NCBI GenBank assembly: GCA_025361645.1
Contig: JANYKI010000061.1
Span: forward strand, 1-40,556
DNA from: Methanothrix sp.
GTDB lineage: Archaea > Halobacteriota > Methanosarcinia > Methanotrichales > Methanotrichaceae
Direction of reading: 5' to 3'
DNA: 40,556 nt
Part shown: positions 7,790 through 15,748 of the stretch, piece by piece
How positions within the stretch are numbered: position 1 is the first letter of the stretch
Layout: the number at the start of each line of letters is the position of its first letter
Notes under the pieces: generated by a model
Told to the model about the DNA's origin: nothing
The model's input: only the letters and a program-made list of their open reading frames with translations
The model's database searches: none
Program-made: the position numbers and the translations under genes

Positions 7790-8653
7790 ATGTACAGGAT
7801 AGTGGGGCGCAGGGAGATGGCGGGCGGAGATATCATTCTCAATGAGATTGAGGCGCCCAAGATCGCCCGAATTGCCCAGCCGGGGCAGTTCGTGATTCTC
7901 AGGGCCAATGAGAGTGGAGAGCGTATCCCCATGACCATGGCCGACATAAATGCGAAGAAAGGGACCATTACCATCATCTTCCACAAGGTAGGCCGGTCCA
8001 CGGCACTCTTCAAGACCCTGCAGGAGGGCGACTATTATCTGAATGTGGCCGGACCCCTGGGCCGGCCTACAGAAGTAGGGAAAGTGGGGACAGCCATTTG
8101 TGTGGGAGGGGGGACGGGCCTGGCTGTAATCTATCCCATCGCCAAGAAGCTGAAGAGCCTGGGAAACCGGGTGGTGAGCATCATGGGGGCACGCACAAAG
8201 GAGCTTGTCATCCTTCAAGAGGAGATGGCCGCCGTCTCCGATGTGCTCTTGATCTGCACGGATGACGGTTCATTGGGGCAGAAAGCACTGGTGACACAGC
8301 TTCTAGAGGAGGCACTGCAAAGAGAGACCCCGGGATTGGTAGTGGCCATCGGGCCCGTGCCCATGATGAAACTGGTTAGCGATATCACCCGGCCCCGTCA
8401 GATTAAGACCATCGTCAGCCTCAACCCTATCATGATTGACGGCACGGGCATGTGCGGCAGTTGCAGGGTCGAAGTGGGTGGAGAGACGAAGCTGGCCTGC
8501 GTGGACGGGCCGGAGTTTGACGGTCACCAGGTGAACTACGAATTACTCATGGCACGCCTCTCTGCCTTCCAGGCGGAGGAGAAAGAAGCCTTGCAGGCGC
8601 ATGGCGTTGAAGAGGTGCACAGGTGTCGCATGACGGAAACCGAGCAGGAATGA
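7790..8653 (+). CDS. NfnA/SudB-like FAD- and NAD(P)-binding oxidoreductase subunit
   Basis: Ferredoxin-NADP reductase-type flavoprotein, related to the small subunit of NfnAB / sulfide dehydrogenase and to dihydroorotate dehydrogenase electron-transfer subunits. It has about 287 residues. Visible in order are the FAD-domain block AQPGQFVILR, the nucleotide-binding glycine motif CVGGGTGLAVIYPIAK, IGPVPMM, and a C-terminal [2Fe-2S] site DGTGMCGSCRV...CVDGPEFDGH. Family members usually begin MYRI/MYKI, so I take ATG 7790 (GAGG 5 nt upstream) rather than 7760, which lies in the TATA box. The usual partner NfnB (large glutamate synthase-like subunit) is not downstream; two ferredoxins follow instead. 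Its electron partners are therefore uncertain. Confidence 0.88.
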   Translation: MYRIVGRREMAGGDIILNEIEAPKIARIAQPGQFVILRANESGERIPMTMADINAKKGTITIIFHKVGRSTALFKTLQEGDYYLNVAGPLGRPTEVGKVGTAICVGGGTGLAVIYPIAKKLKSLGNRVVSIMGARTKELVILQEEMAAVSDVLLICTDDGSLGQKALVTQLLEEALQRETPGLVVAIGPVPMMKLVSDITRPRQIKTIVSLNPIMIDGTGMCGSCRVEVGGETKLACVDGPEFDGHQVNYELLMARLSAFQAEEKEALQAHGVEEVHRCRMTETEQE

Positions 8654-8660
8654 GGACGAG

Positions 8661-8834
8661 ATGGCAGGGATGAAGGCTTGTGTGAATGAAACTATGAAGA
8701 CGAATCTCTTTCGGGAGATCAATACCGCCGATGTCGCGTTGTTAAATAGCGTGAAAAGAGGAGTGGTATTCATGCCCTTCCTTTTTCCCCGGAACCAACA
8801 TCCTCACGAGGGATTTAATGCCCGTTTACATTGA
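8661..8834 (+). CDS. Possible 57-residue small protein
   Basis: An open frame of 57 residues starts at ATG 8661, 5 nt after a GAGG that overlaps the stop region of the upstream flavoprotein gene. It runs out of frame 17 nt into the next ferredoxin gene. It shows no recognisable domain. It could be a small coupled gene, or just the spacer between two operon members. Codon quality is unremarkable, so I rate it low. Confidence 0.2.
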   Translation: MAGMKACVNETMKTNLFREINTADVALLNSVKRGVVFMPFLFPRNQHPHEGFNARLH

Positions 8835-9258
8835 CATTTCTAGATGCATCGGCTGCCGCTCCTGCGAGGTGGCCTGCCAGCGCGTGCACGAAGGCATCGG
8901 ACACATCAATGTGCATTTTGTGGGAGATCAGGCCTCGGTCCCCATATTTTGCCATCAATGTGAGGAGGCCGGTTGCGCCATGGCCTGCTTTAGCGGGGCG
9001 CTACGTAAGGATGAGGAGAAGCGCACAGTCTTTGATGCAAAAAAGTGCACTGGATGCGATCTATGCCGGCTGGCCTGTCCCTTCGGAGTGGTCTGGACGG
9101 ACAAGATCGCCCACAAGTGCGATCTGTGCGAGGGCCGCAACGCACCTGCATGCGTTACCACCTGTCCGGCCAATGCTCTATCCACTGATTTCCAGCAGGC
9201 GTCTCGCCGGGCGCGCTCCCGAGCGGCGCGCGCAGCCGCTAGCGGAGGCGGAAGATGA
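8818..9258 (+). CDS. HycB/CooF-like ferredoxin with four [4Fe-4S] motifs
   Basis: A 146-residue electron-transfer protein of the NrfC/HycB/CooF type. Four cysteine motifs are visible: CIGCRSCEVAC, CHQCEEAGCAMAC, CTGCDLCRLAC with a following P, and CDLCEGRNAPACVTTC. It should hold four [4Fe-4S] clusters and act as an electron wire between a catalytic subunit and another carrier. No Tat signal is seen, so it is cytosolic. The C-terminal 20 residues are Arg/Ala-rich (RRARSRAARAA). GAGGG precedes the ATG by 5 nt. It overlaps the next gene by ATGA, and lies downstream of an NfnA-like flavoprotein, so the three likely form one redox module. Confidence 0.9.
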   Translation: MPVYIDISRCIGCRSCEVACQRVHEGIGHINVHFVGDQASVPIFCHQCEEAGCAMACFSGALRKDEEKRTVFDAKKCTGCDLCRLACPFGVVWTDKIAHKCDLCEGRNAPACVTTCPANALSTDFQQASRRARSRAARAAASGGGR

Positions 9259-9674
9259 TAAACGTTGATGCAGATCTATGTCTGGGCTGCCAATCCTGCT
9301 CCAATGTCTGTCCCAGTCAAAAAATCATCCGTACCGATACCAGAGAGATGCGAAGCCTGCACTGGAAGAGGTGCAAAGAGGAGTGCGATCTATGCGTGGT
9401 GTTTTGCCCGGGCCATGCGCTAACGCTGGTGCCATACGACGAGGGCGTGCCGGAGCCGGATGTTTCCTTTGAGCTGGTAGCATGCAAGATCTGTGGATCG
9501 CGCTATGCCACAGAGCCCATGCTGAGGAGGATCGAGTCAGTTCTGCCTGACAACATGCAAAAGGACTCGGATGGCCTGGAATGGATCCGGATCTGTCCTT
9601 TATGCAGGCGCAATATTGAGGCACAGAGGGTTACCAGGCAGATGGTGCTGGGAAGGAGCAGAAAGAACCCGTGA
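9255..9674 (+). CDS. Ferredoxin-domain protein with C-terminal CxxC pair
   Basis: A 139-residue protein. The N-terminal 60 residues carry two cysteine clusters: CLGCQSCSNVCP, and a divergent second set C-x3-CDLCVVFCPGHAL. The C-terminal half has CKICG and CPLCRR, which could bind zinc or another iron centre. This resembles HycF/EchF-type hydrogenase ferredoxin subunits with a C-terminal extension. It is translated with ATGA overlap from the previous ferredoxin. It probably takes part in the same electron-transfer complex. The exact family is uncertain. Confidence 0.85.
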   Translation: MINVDADLCLGCQSCSNVCPSQKIIRTDTREMRSLHWKRCKEECDLCVVFCPGHALTLVPYDEGVPEPDVSFELVACKICGSRYATEPMLRRIESVLPDNMQKDSDGLEWIRICPLCRRNIEAQRVTRQMVLGRSRKNP

Positions 9675-9791
9675 ATGGAAGGGCCGAAAACGTGGGAATG
9701 AAGAAGTCCTTCCAGGTATGTATGTCGCAGAATTATTAAATTTTTTTAAATGAATAATTTTGTGTCGTCCACTCAAAACCGGAAACACACA

Positions 9792-9802
9792 AATATTTAT
9801 AG
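9792..9802 (+). promoter_or_regulatory. TATA box for the secreted-protein gene at 9837
   Basis: AATATTTATAG lies about 40 nt before the ATG, with TGGAGGT as ribosome binding site in between. The preceding A/T-rich run (9733-9760) probably terminates the ferredoxin operon. Confidence 0.45.
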
Positions 9803-9836
9803 CTAAGTTGAACCCATCTACCTCTGGAGGTTTTGC

Positions 9837-10724
9837 ATGAAAATTATTCTGACGATCATCGCTTTTATCGCCCTGCTTCTCCCTGCTGCTTTTGCAGAGG
9901 ATATCAGCGTGGATCAGCTCAAGCAGATGATGACAAGGTCCGCAGATAATCTCACCACCTACACCTACACCCGCTCTGCAGAAAGCACTATCATCTACAG
10001 CAATGAATCGCTGCAAGACAAATTCGCTGCAGTTAAGGCCACCAAAGGAAAAGTGAACCTGACGGCGAAGTCCGGCTGGTGGAGCCATCGGCTTACGGAT
10101 ATTGGAAATGGGCAAGTCCTCACCTGGCAAGGATACTTCTTGAACGGTACTGAGCTGTGGAAAGAAGGAGAGAACTGGACCCAATTTAACATCACAAATC
10201 CGGATGCCGTCATGGCGGACTATAACGAGCTTCCCGGCCAGGCGGCGCTCCTAAACTACAGCAACCTGTTGATCACAGGCACGGAGACGATTGACGGTGA
10301 GGACTGCTACAAGCTTGCCGGAGAGCCGATCCCCTTGATCAAAGAGACCATTTTGGGCACGCAACTCTTTGCATCATACCTCTCTTCGCCCTTCCCACTG
10401 CCCGACGAATTTGACAACAAGAACTTTGACTTCGACAACACCTCAATCCAGGGCAACAGCAATGTCTCAGTTACAGCCTGGATTTCCAAACAGACCTCTC
10501 TGTTAAGGAGAATTGAAATTGATTCAAGCTTGACCCTAACACCCTCGATCCTCAAGATAGAGGAGCAAAATTTTACCATACAATCGACCTTACATGAACA
10601 GACAGATTACAGCAATTTTGGCGAGAGCGTGCAAATAGTGCTTCCTGAAGAAAGCCAAAATCAATCGCCTCGCATGAAGGGAACTGACTGGAGATGGGCA
10701 ATTTTCGGCCTGGTGGTGCCATAA
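9837..10724 (+). CDS. Secreted LolA-like / lipoprotein-sorting-type protein
   Basis: A 295-residue exported protein. The signal peptide is clear: two lysine/charged residues, a hydrophobic core (IILTIIAFIALLLPAAF) and a cleavage-compatible AFAED at about residue 20. The mature part is beta-rich and resembles methanogen members of the outer-membrane lipoprotein-sorting (LolA-like) fold, with many N-glycosylation sequons (NLT, NGT, NWT, NIT, NYS, NVS, NFT). The C-terminus has a short hydrophobic stretch (WRWAIFGLVVP) that might anchor it. A good GGAGG ribosome binding site is present. It sits 16 nt before a second secreted protein, suggesting one transcript. Its ligand is unknown. Confidence 0.7.
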   Translation: MKIILTIIAFIALLLPAAFAEDISVDQLKQMMTRSADNLTTYTYTRSAESTIIYSNESLQDKFAAVKATKGKVNLTAKSGWWSHRLTDIGNGQVLTWQGYFLNGTELWKEGENWTQFNITNPDAVMADYNELPGQAALLNYSNLLITGTETIDGEDCYKLAGEPIPLIKETILGTQLFASYLSSPFPLPDEFDNKNFDFDNTSIQGNSNVSVTAWISKQTSLLRRIEIDSSLTLTPSILKIEEQNFTIQSTLHEQTDYSNFGESVQIVLPEESQNQSPRMKGTDWRWAIFGLVVP

Positions 10725-10740
10725 TCGGAGGGATGAAGAA

Positions 10741-11214
10741 ATGAAATTTGTCGAGAATATTCTGTCAGGCATCTGTATCCTGGCATTTCTGTCCTCAGGC
10801 ATGCTGACTGTCGTCGCACAAGATTCTGCCGACCAGGCACGCTCCTACTGTGTGAAGTCCGGCTATCTTTACAGCACATCTTCCGGAATTAATGGTGATC
10901 AGGGAATGTGCACGTTCCCGGATAAGAGCTGGTGCGACTCCCAGGCATTTTTCCAGGGAGATTGTAGCCGGAGCCTAAAACCAAATATTTTGCCAAGCTA
11001 CGTCACGCAACCCGAGAGCATGTATCCGCAGTCTGACGCGACGATCTGCCGGAGCAGTGGAGGCAGTCTTAGGAGCGTTCATACGCCCTATGGCGATATT
11101 ACAATGTGCGCGTTTCCTGATGGAAGAACCTGCGATCTGTTATCTCTGACTGAGGGGAGATGCGGCGGAGATAGATGGCTGGTATATGCCCGTTCCTGGC
11201 TTGATGCGCCATAA
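10741..11214 (+). CDS. Secreted protein with two DUF333 repeats
   Basis: A 157-residue exported protein with a signal peptide or N-terminal anchor (residues 5-27, ending VVAQD). Two copies of the DUF333 pattern follow: YCVKSGYLYS...GMCTFPDKSWCDSQAFFQGDC and ICRSSGGSLRS...TMCAFPDGRTCDLLSLTEGRC. Each has four cysteines at matching positions, which probably form disulfides. DUF333 proteins are small extracytoplasmic proteins of unknown role (some are annotated as putative hemolysins without good proof). It follows the LolA-like gene by 16 nt with GGAGG upstream. Confidence 0.8.
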   Translation: MKFVENILSGICILAFLSSGMLTVVAQDSADQARSYCVKSGYLYSTSSGINGDQGMCTFPDKSWCDSQAFFQGDCSRSLKPNILPSYVTQPESMYPQSDATICRSSGGSLRSVHTPYGDITMCAFPDGRTCDLLSLTEGRCGGDRWLVYARSWLDAP

Positions 11215-11258
11215 TTTATGCTATTGTTTTTATGGCTTGAGAGGGCTAATAAGCCTTA

Positions 11259-12005
11259 ATGAGAAAGATCATCAAGATAGACCCGCTACTGTGCAATGGC
11301 TGTGGCGAGTGCATCACCGCCTGTGCTGAAGGCGCCATCGAGCTGAAAGACGGAAAAGCTCGCGTGGTGAGCGACAGCTTTTGCGATGGGCTGGGCGCCT
11401 GTTTGGCTGCTTGCCCGCAAGGGGCCTTGACTATCGAGGAGCGCAATGCTCCGATGTTTGATGGGAAGGCGGCCAAAGAGGATAAAAGTTTGGCCCAAAA
11501 GCTTGAGCCTAATCATAAGACAAGAAGCGTAGATGCCGCTGTCACGCCCTGCACCCTGCCAATTACCCTGAAGCCGGATCAAAGGGCAAAGCCGGATTTT
11601 TCACACGAGAAGATAAAGCCCGGACAAGACAACGCAAACGAGCTTTCCGGCTGGCCTATCCAGATGAAACTGGTTCGCCCCTGGGCCCCATACCTGCAGG
11701 GCGCTCGCCTGCTGGTGGCCGGGGACTGCACCGCCTTTGCCTATCCCGCCATTCAGAAAGATTTCATCCAAGGCAGAGTCGCCCTGGTGGGTTGCCCCAA
11801 GCTGGATGATACTGCACCCTTTGTGGACAAACTCAGCGAGATTCTCAAGGCCAACGAGATCCGGGACATTACTGTGCTGCATATGACTGTCCCCTGCTGT
11901 TCCCAGCTTGAAACCCTGGTAGCGGAGGCTGTGTTGCGATCGGAAAAGAACGTGCCGCAAAAAAGCTATGTGGTGGGAATCGACGGCAAACTGATTCCGG
12001 AATAG
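11259..12005 (+). CDS. 4Fe-4S ferredoxin-domain protein (cytosolic, 248 aa)
   Basis: The N-terminal 60 residues form a two-cluster ferredoxin domain: CNGCGECITAC and CDGLGACLAACP. A variable linker (about residues 65-125) leads to a conserved C-terminal domain with WPIQMKLVRPWAPYL, GDCTAFAYP and LVGCPKLDD, plus a CC pair near residue 211 (VPCCSQLE). This architecture is common in anaerobes as a stand-alone oxidoreductase-associated ferredoxin of unknown partner. It has its own promoter region (TTTTTATGG at about 11226). No strong ribosome binding site is seen next to the ATG, so the transcript may be nearly leaderless. Confidence 0.87.
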   Translation: MRKIIKIDPLLCNGCGECITACAEGAIELKDGKARVVSDSFCDGLGACLAACPQGALTIEERNAPMFDGKAAKEDKSLAQKLEPNHKTRSVDAAVTPCTLPITLKPDQRAKPDFSHEKIKPGQDNANELSGWPIQMKLVRPWAPYLQGARLLVAGDCTAFAYPAIQKDFIQGRVALVGCPKLDDTAPFVDKLSEILKANEIRDITVLHMTVPCCSQLETLVAEAVLRSEKNVPQKSYVVGIDGKLIPE

Positions 12006-12050
12006 ATCAAATGGAAAAGTTTTAACTGTTAGGAGGAGATAGTCATACCC

Positions 12051-13115
12051 ATGGATTTCAGCCGTCGCTTTGACATGGCAGCAGGAGCCCTGGTCTTTCT
12101 GGTCTTTCTCGCCACAGTGTACCTGACCAAGGATTTCCTAACCACTATTTTGCTGAGCATAGTCATGGTATTTCTCCTCAAGCCACTTTATGCCGCCTTC
12201 TTTCGTCTGACCCGGCAAAAGCAGATCTCCTCATTTTTCTCCATATTGATTGTCTTCATCTTTATTCTGGCCATATTGCTTGGCATCACCACTGTGCTCC
12301 TGGTGGAGATATCCAATCTGGAAAAGTCCGGAGCCCTATCTGGCATCCAGTTCACTGTCATAACCCAGGAGATCGACAAATGGGCCATGAGCGCCCTTCC
12401 CGGCTGGATTTATGATTATGTAAATGTCATTATACTTAAAAACGTACAGGAGATAAGCGACATTCCCATAACCATAGCCACCTGGCTCTTTCCCATTGCA
12501 CAAAGAGAGCTAACCTCATTTGCCTCCAATTTGCCTGTGCTCTTTGCCCAGTTGATAGTAGTGGTATTCTTCACGTACTACATTCTTATAGACGGCAAAG
12601 AGTTCATGGCCAAGGCTGTGGACCTGATTCCCAAGCAGAAGCGAGGAATTGTAGTAGATTTTTTGCACGAGCTAAACAGCATCTATAACACCCTTTTCAC
12701 CGTCTATTTCACCACATCTATGTTAAGCGGCGTTTTGGCAGCTATTGGTTTTTCCATGCTGGGCGTGCCCTATCCCTATTTGATGGGGGCAATTGTGGGC
12801 ATCTTTACCCTCATCCCCATGCTCGGGCCGCCCTTCGTATTCATTCCCATGGCTCTCTATTATCTGTTCATGGGGGACATGATCCGTTTCCTGATAATCA
12901 TGGTATTCGGAACGGTGGCGCTCATGGTGATACCTGAGAACGTAATCCGCCCCCATCTGGCCATGAAGAGCGCCAGGATACACCCCATAGTCACACTGCT
13001 CGCGTATACCGCCCCCATATTCGTGGTGGGGATCATCGGCGTGATTATCGGCCCTACACTCTACGGTTTTCTCCTGGCGGCCTACCGGGCGGCCATAAAT
13101 AACCGGGAAGCTTGA
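12051..13115 (+). CDS. AI-2E family (PerM/TqsA-like) membrane protein
   Basis: A 354-residue polytopic membrane protein with about eight hydrophobic segments. The first three (residues 9-30, 33-50, 60-85) are followed by a soluble stretch, and the rest cluster between residues 155 and 345. The family hallmark region around GVPYPYLMGAIVGIFTLIPMLGPP is present. Members are variously annotated as autoinducer-2 exporters or Na+/H+ antiporter-like permeases; the substrate in archaea is unknown. AGGAGGAG lies about 12 nt upstream of the ATG. It is 45 nt after the ferredoxin gene and might be co-transcribed. Confidence 0.9.
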   Translation: MDFSRRFDMAAGALVFLVFLATVYLTKDFLTTILLSIVMVFLLKPLYAAFFRLTRQKQISSFFSILIVFIFILAILLGITTVLLVEISNLEKSGALSGIQFTVITQEIDKWAMSALPGWIYDYVNVIILKNVQEISDIPITIATWLFPIAQRELTSFASNLPVLFAQLIVVVFFTYYILIDGKEFMAKAVDLIPKQKRGIVVDFLHELNSIYNTLFTVYFTTSMLSGVLAAIGFSMLGVPYPYLMGAIVGIFTLIPMLGPPFVFIPMALYYLFMGDMIRFLIIMVFGTVALMVIPENVIRPHLAMKSARIHPIVTLLAYTAPIFVVGIIGVIIGPTLYGFLLAAYRAAINNREA

Positions 13116-13149
13116 CGAATTGCAGACTTGACGAATGGAAAGCTTTATC

Positions 13150-13160
13150 TCTTTTTATAG
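13150..13160 (+). promoter_or_regulatory. TATA box of the AAA ATPase gene
   Basis: CTCTTTTTATAGG lies about 40 nt before the ATG at 13197, with GGAG 8 nt before the start codon. Confidence 0.5.
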
Positions 13161-13196
13161 GCCACTAGTTTAGTTCAGTTCCATGGAGCTTTAAAG

Positions 13197-14489
13197 ATGG
13201 GCGTAGAAAATGGCTTGGAGAAGTTTGGTGCTATTGATGTTGCAGAGCTGCTGCTAACTGCTGATATTTATAACCGCACAGAAAATTTGACTGAAGACGA
13301 CCTGCCCCCCAATATTCGCAAGCATTACTTCGATGTGCAGACCAAGAGCGTCAAAAGGCCGATTTATGTAACCAGCGCCGATGCACAGAAGATTTATGGC
13401 ATTGAGAATGTCAAAGCGGTCGTAAAAGATCTTACGTTTGTGGCTTTTGAGGAATTTGGCTCCCAGCTCCGGCTGACTGTGTTTGATGTGGCGGCCAAGT
13501 GGTTCGCCAATCAAAAGGACCTGGCCCGGATCAAATCGAATCCCACATTGGCCTACTTCTATGAGAACTATGATTCTCTGGATGTGAGCTATGCTGAGGC
13601 CAGAAAAGCCAATAAGCCTCTCTCTGCCGACCGGGAGTGGATCGATGCCAAGATAAAGGAACTTTGTAAGGATTCCAAGGAGGCGGAAGATCTTCTCAAG
13701 CTGGCCTACATCAAGGCCCCCGAGGATGTGAGGGACAACATTGCCGGCCTGATTTTAACTGAGGATCAGAAGTCTGAGATAGAAAAGATGGGCAAGGCTC
13801 TGAAAAACCGGCAATATCTGCGAGAGATCGGACTCTATGAAATTGGCAAGCTTCTTTTTGTCGGCCCGCCGGGTACAGGCAAGACCTCTACCGCCCGGGC
13901 TCTTTCCAGCTGGTTTTCTCTTCCCATTGTAGAGGTTCGCCTCTCCATGATCACCAGCCAGTATTTGGGAGAGACCTCTAAGAACATCGACAAGGTCTTT
14001 GAGCTGGCCAAGAGGCTGTCCCCCTGCATACTGCTTATTGATGAGTTCGACTTCGTGGCCAAGACCAGGACCTCGGATGAGCATGGAGCCATGAAGAGGG
14101 CCGTCAACTCGCTCCTAAAAGCCATAGATGAGATCAGCCTGGTGGAGCACGGCGTTCTGCTTCTGGCGGCCACCAATCACCCTCAGCTCCTGGATTATGC
14201 TGCCTGGAGGAGGTTTGACAAGGTATTGAGCTTCCCCCTGCCGGACCAGGATATGAGGCGCATGATCCTGGACAAGGTATTGTCTCGCATTGATGCCGAT
14301 GTAGATACGGCCAAGCTCGCCGCAATGACTGAGGGATACTCTGGCTCGGACCTCCGGTTGGTGATCAGGGAAGCCGTGCTCAATGCCCTCCTGGAGGATC
14401 GCAGACATCTAACCCAGGAAGATCTGGATATTTCCGTAGATGAGTTCCGGCGCAGGATCTCTGATTACAAGCGGAGCGTTACGGCATGA
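13197..14489 (+). CDS. AAA family ATPase
   Basis: A 430-residue ATPase with a single AAA module in the C-terminal half. Walker A is GPPGTGKTS (about residues 223-231), Walker B is ILLIDEFDF (about 278-286), sensor 1 is AATNHPQLLDYA, and the arginine-finger region is WRRFDKVL. A C-terminal helical lid follows (TEGYSGSDLRLVIREA). This matches the classical AAA (Vps4/p97/PAN-like) group. The N-terminal 210 residues are helical and have no recognised domain; they may bind a substrate. It is followed after 30 nt by a metallo-hydrolase gene, probably in one transcript. Confidence 0.92.
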   Translation: MGVENGLEKFGAIDVAELLLTADIYNRTENLTEDDLPPNIRKHYFDVQTKSVKRPIYVTSADAQKIYGIENVKAVVKDLTFVAFEEFGSQLRLTVFDVAAKWFANQKDLARIKSNPTLAYFYENYDSLDVSYAEARKANKPLSADREWIDAKIKELCKDSKEAEDLLKLAYIKAPEDVRDNIAGLILTEDQKSEIEKMGKALKNRQYLREIGLYEIGKLLFVGPPGTGKTSTARALSSWFSLPIVEVRLSMITSQYLGETSKNIDKVFELAKRLSPCILLIDEFDFVAKTRTSDEHGAMKRAVNSLLKAIDEISLVEHGVLLLAATNHPQLLDYAAWRRFDKVLSFPLPDQDMRRMILDKVLSRIDADVDTAKLAAMTEGYSGSDLRLVIREAVLNALLEDRRHLTQEDLDISVDEFRRRISDYKRSVTA

Positions 14490-14519
14490 AGTACGAAATG
14501 TGGACGGCATGAGGACGGC

Positions 14520-15263
14520 ATGAAGGTCACGCTCCTGGGCACGGGCGACGCCATCGGCACACCCAAGATCGGCTGCAAGTGTCCGGCCTGCATGGATGCC
14601 TTGCGAGGAGGACGCAGCCGCAGGATGAGGTTTTCCATCCTTATCGAGTCGGATGAAGATGAAGGCCGGGTTTTGGTGGACAGCAGCCCTGATTTGCGCT
14701 GGCAGCTTTTGAAGAAGGACATATCCAGTGTGGACGGCGTGATTTGGACGCATGCCCATTATGATCATTATGCCGGCTTTGGGGATTTTCACCGGGTGCA
14801 AAGTCATGTTGATGTCTATGCTTTGAAGGGCACCATGGACTATATCTTAAACTATCTATATTTCCTAAATCCTGTGCGCCATGACGCCCTAGCCTATCAG
14901 CCCTTCGATATTGCTGGAATGCAGTTCACCCTCTTTCCCGTCAACCATCCGCCCACGGAGACGGTAGGCGTGCGGATAGACGACGGCAATAAAGTGGTGG
15001 TTATTACCAGCGACACCAAGATGGAGATCCCAGAGGAAAGCCTGGAGCTGATGAGAGATGCAGATTTGATGCTGGCGGATGCCATTACTCCGCCGGGCTA
15101 CACCATCAGTAAGCACATGACGGCAGACGAGGCCATGGCCTTGGGGGAACGTTTGGGCGCGAAACGACTTCTGCTCACGCACCTGAGCCACCTTTATCCG
15201 CCCCACGAAATGGCTCTCAAGAAATGGCCGCTGGGCCACGACATGATGGAAATAGTGCTGTAA
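14520..15263 (+). CDS. PhnP-like MBL-fold metallo-hydrolase
   Basis: A 247-residue metallo-beta-lactamase fold enzyme of the PhnP (phosphoribosyl cyclic phosphodiesterase) type. The metal motif THAHYDHYAG is at about residues 77-86. Further ligands are DSSPD, the HPPTETVG region, TSDTK and the C-terminal LLTHLSHLYPP. An N-terminal GTPKIGCKCPAC supplies the structural zinc site typical of the PhnP group. No phosphonate genes are nearby, so a general phosphodiesterase or nucleotide-repair role is more likely than phosphonate degradation. GAGGA sits 5 nt before the ATG. Confidence 0.9.
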   Translation: MKVTLLGTGDAIGTPKIGCKCPACMDALRGGRSRRMRFSILIESDEDEGRVLVDSSPDLRWQLLKKDISSVDGVIWTHAHYDHYAGFGDFHRVQSHVDVYALKGTMDYILNYLYFLNPVRHDALAYQPFDIAGMQFTLFPVNHPPTETVGVRIDDGNKVVVITSDTKMEIPEESLELMRDADLMLADAITPPGYTISKHMTADEAMALGERLGAKRLLLTHLSHLYPPHEMALKKWPLGHDMMEIVL

Positions 15264-15276
15264 GAATCATTGTATG

Positions 15277-15331
15277 CTTCGCGGCTTCGCGCCTTCGCGT
15301 GAAACCGGACATCGTTGAATCTCACGCGAAG
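15277..15331 (+). repeat. Solo copy of the TTCGCG repeat module with inverted repeat
   Basis: CTTCGCGGCTTCGCGCCTTC starts at 15277 and continues as GCGTGAAAC, the same module that begins each unit of the large arrays further right. CTTCGCGTGA (15293-15302) is a perfect inverted repeat of TCACGCGAAG (15322-15331), enabling a 10-bp hairpin. It lies between the metallo-hydrolase gene and a toxin-antitoxin pair. Confidence 0.7.
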
Positions 15332-15478
15332 CCTTGACGGACGCATAGAACGGTCAGCAGTTCACAAAGGCAATTGTGAAGAGAAACTTTCTACGGAACA
15401 AAGCAAAGCAGTCACAAAAGCTCTAATAGCATGCTGGACATAAATGAATTAGATTTACTATCAATAAGAGGATTTGTC

Positions 15479-15748
15479 ATGTCGGTAGAGGTCTCCGTAG
15501 ATTCCGCAAAAAAGAATCTTGAAGGCATTTTAGCTAGGCTCTCACCTGGAGAAACGGCCACGCTTATCGGTCCCAAGGGCAACCCCATGGCCGTTCTAGT
15601 CTCGCTGAAGTCCTCTGAGGATGCGCCTATTGAGATCGATTGGGACGCAGATTGGGACGCAGAATGGCAATCCCTGGCCAGAGAAATCGATTCATCCTGG
15701 AAGAGCAAGAAGAGCGTTCTGGAGATTCTTACAGAGATGAGAAGATGA
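15479..15748 (+). CDS. Antitoxin, Phd/YefM-like, partner of a PIN toxin
   Basis: An 89-residue protein with the Phd/YefM N-terminal DNA-binding pattern: MSVEVSVDSAKKNLEGILAR, then GETATLIGPKGNPMAVLVSL. The C-terminal half is acidic and Trp-rich (DWDADWDAEWQSLAREID), as expected of a toxin-binding tail. I take ATG 15479 (AGAGGA 6 nt upstream) over the ATG at 15431, which would add 16 residues unlike the family. It overlaps the toxin gene by ATGA. Such antitoxins usually repress their own operon. A short direct duplication (GATTGGGACGCA twice) creates the DWDADWDA repeat. Confidence 0.88.
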   Translation: MSVEVSVDSAKKNLEGILARLSPGETATLIGPKGNPMAVLVSLKSSEDAPIEIDWDADWDAEWQSLAREIDSSWKSKKSVLEILTEMRR

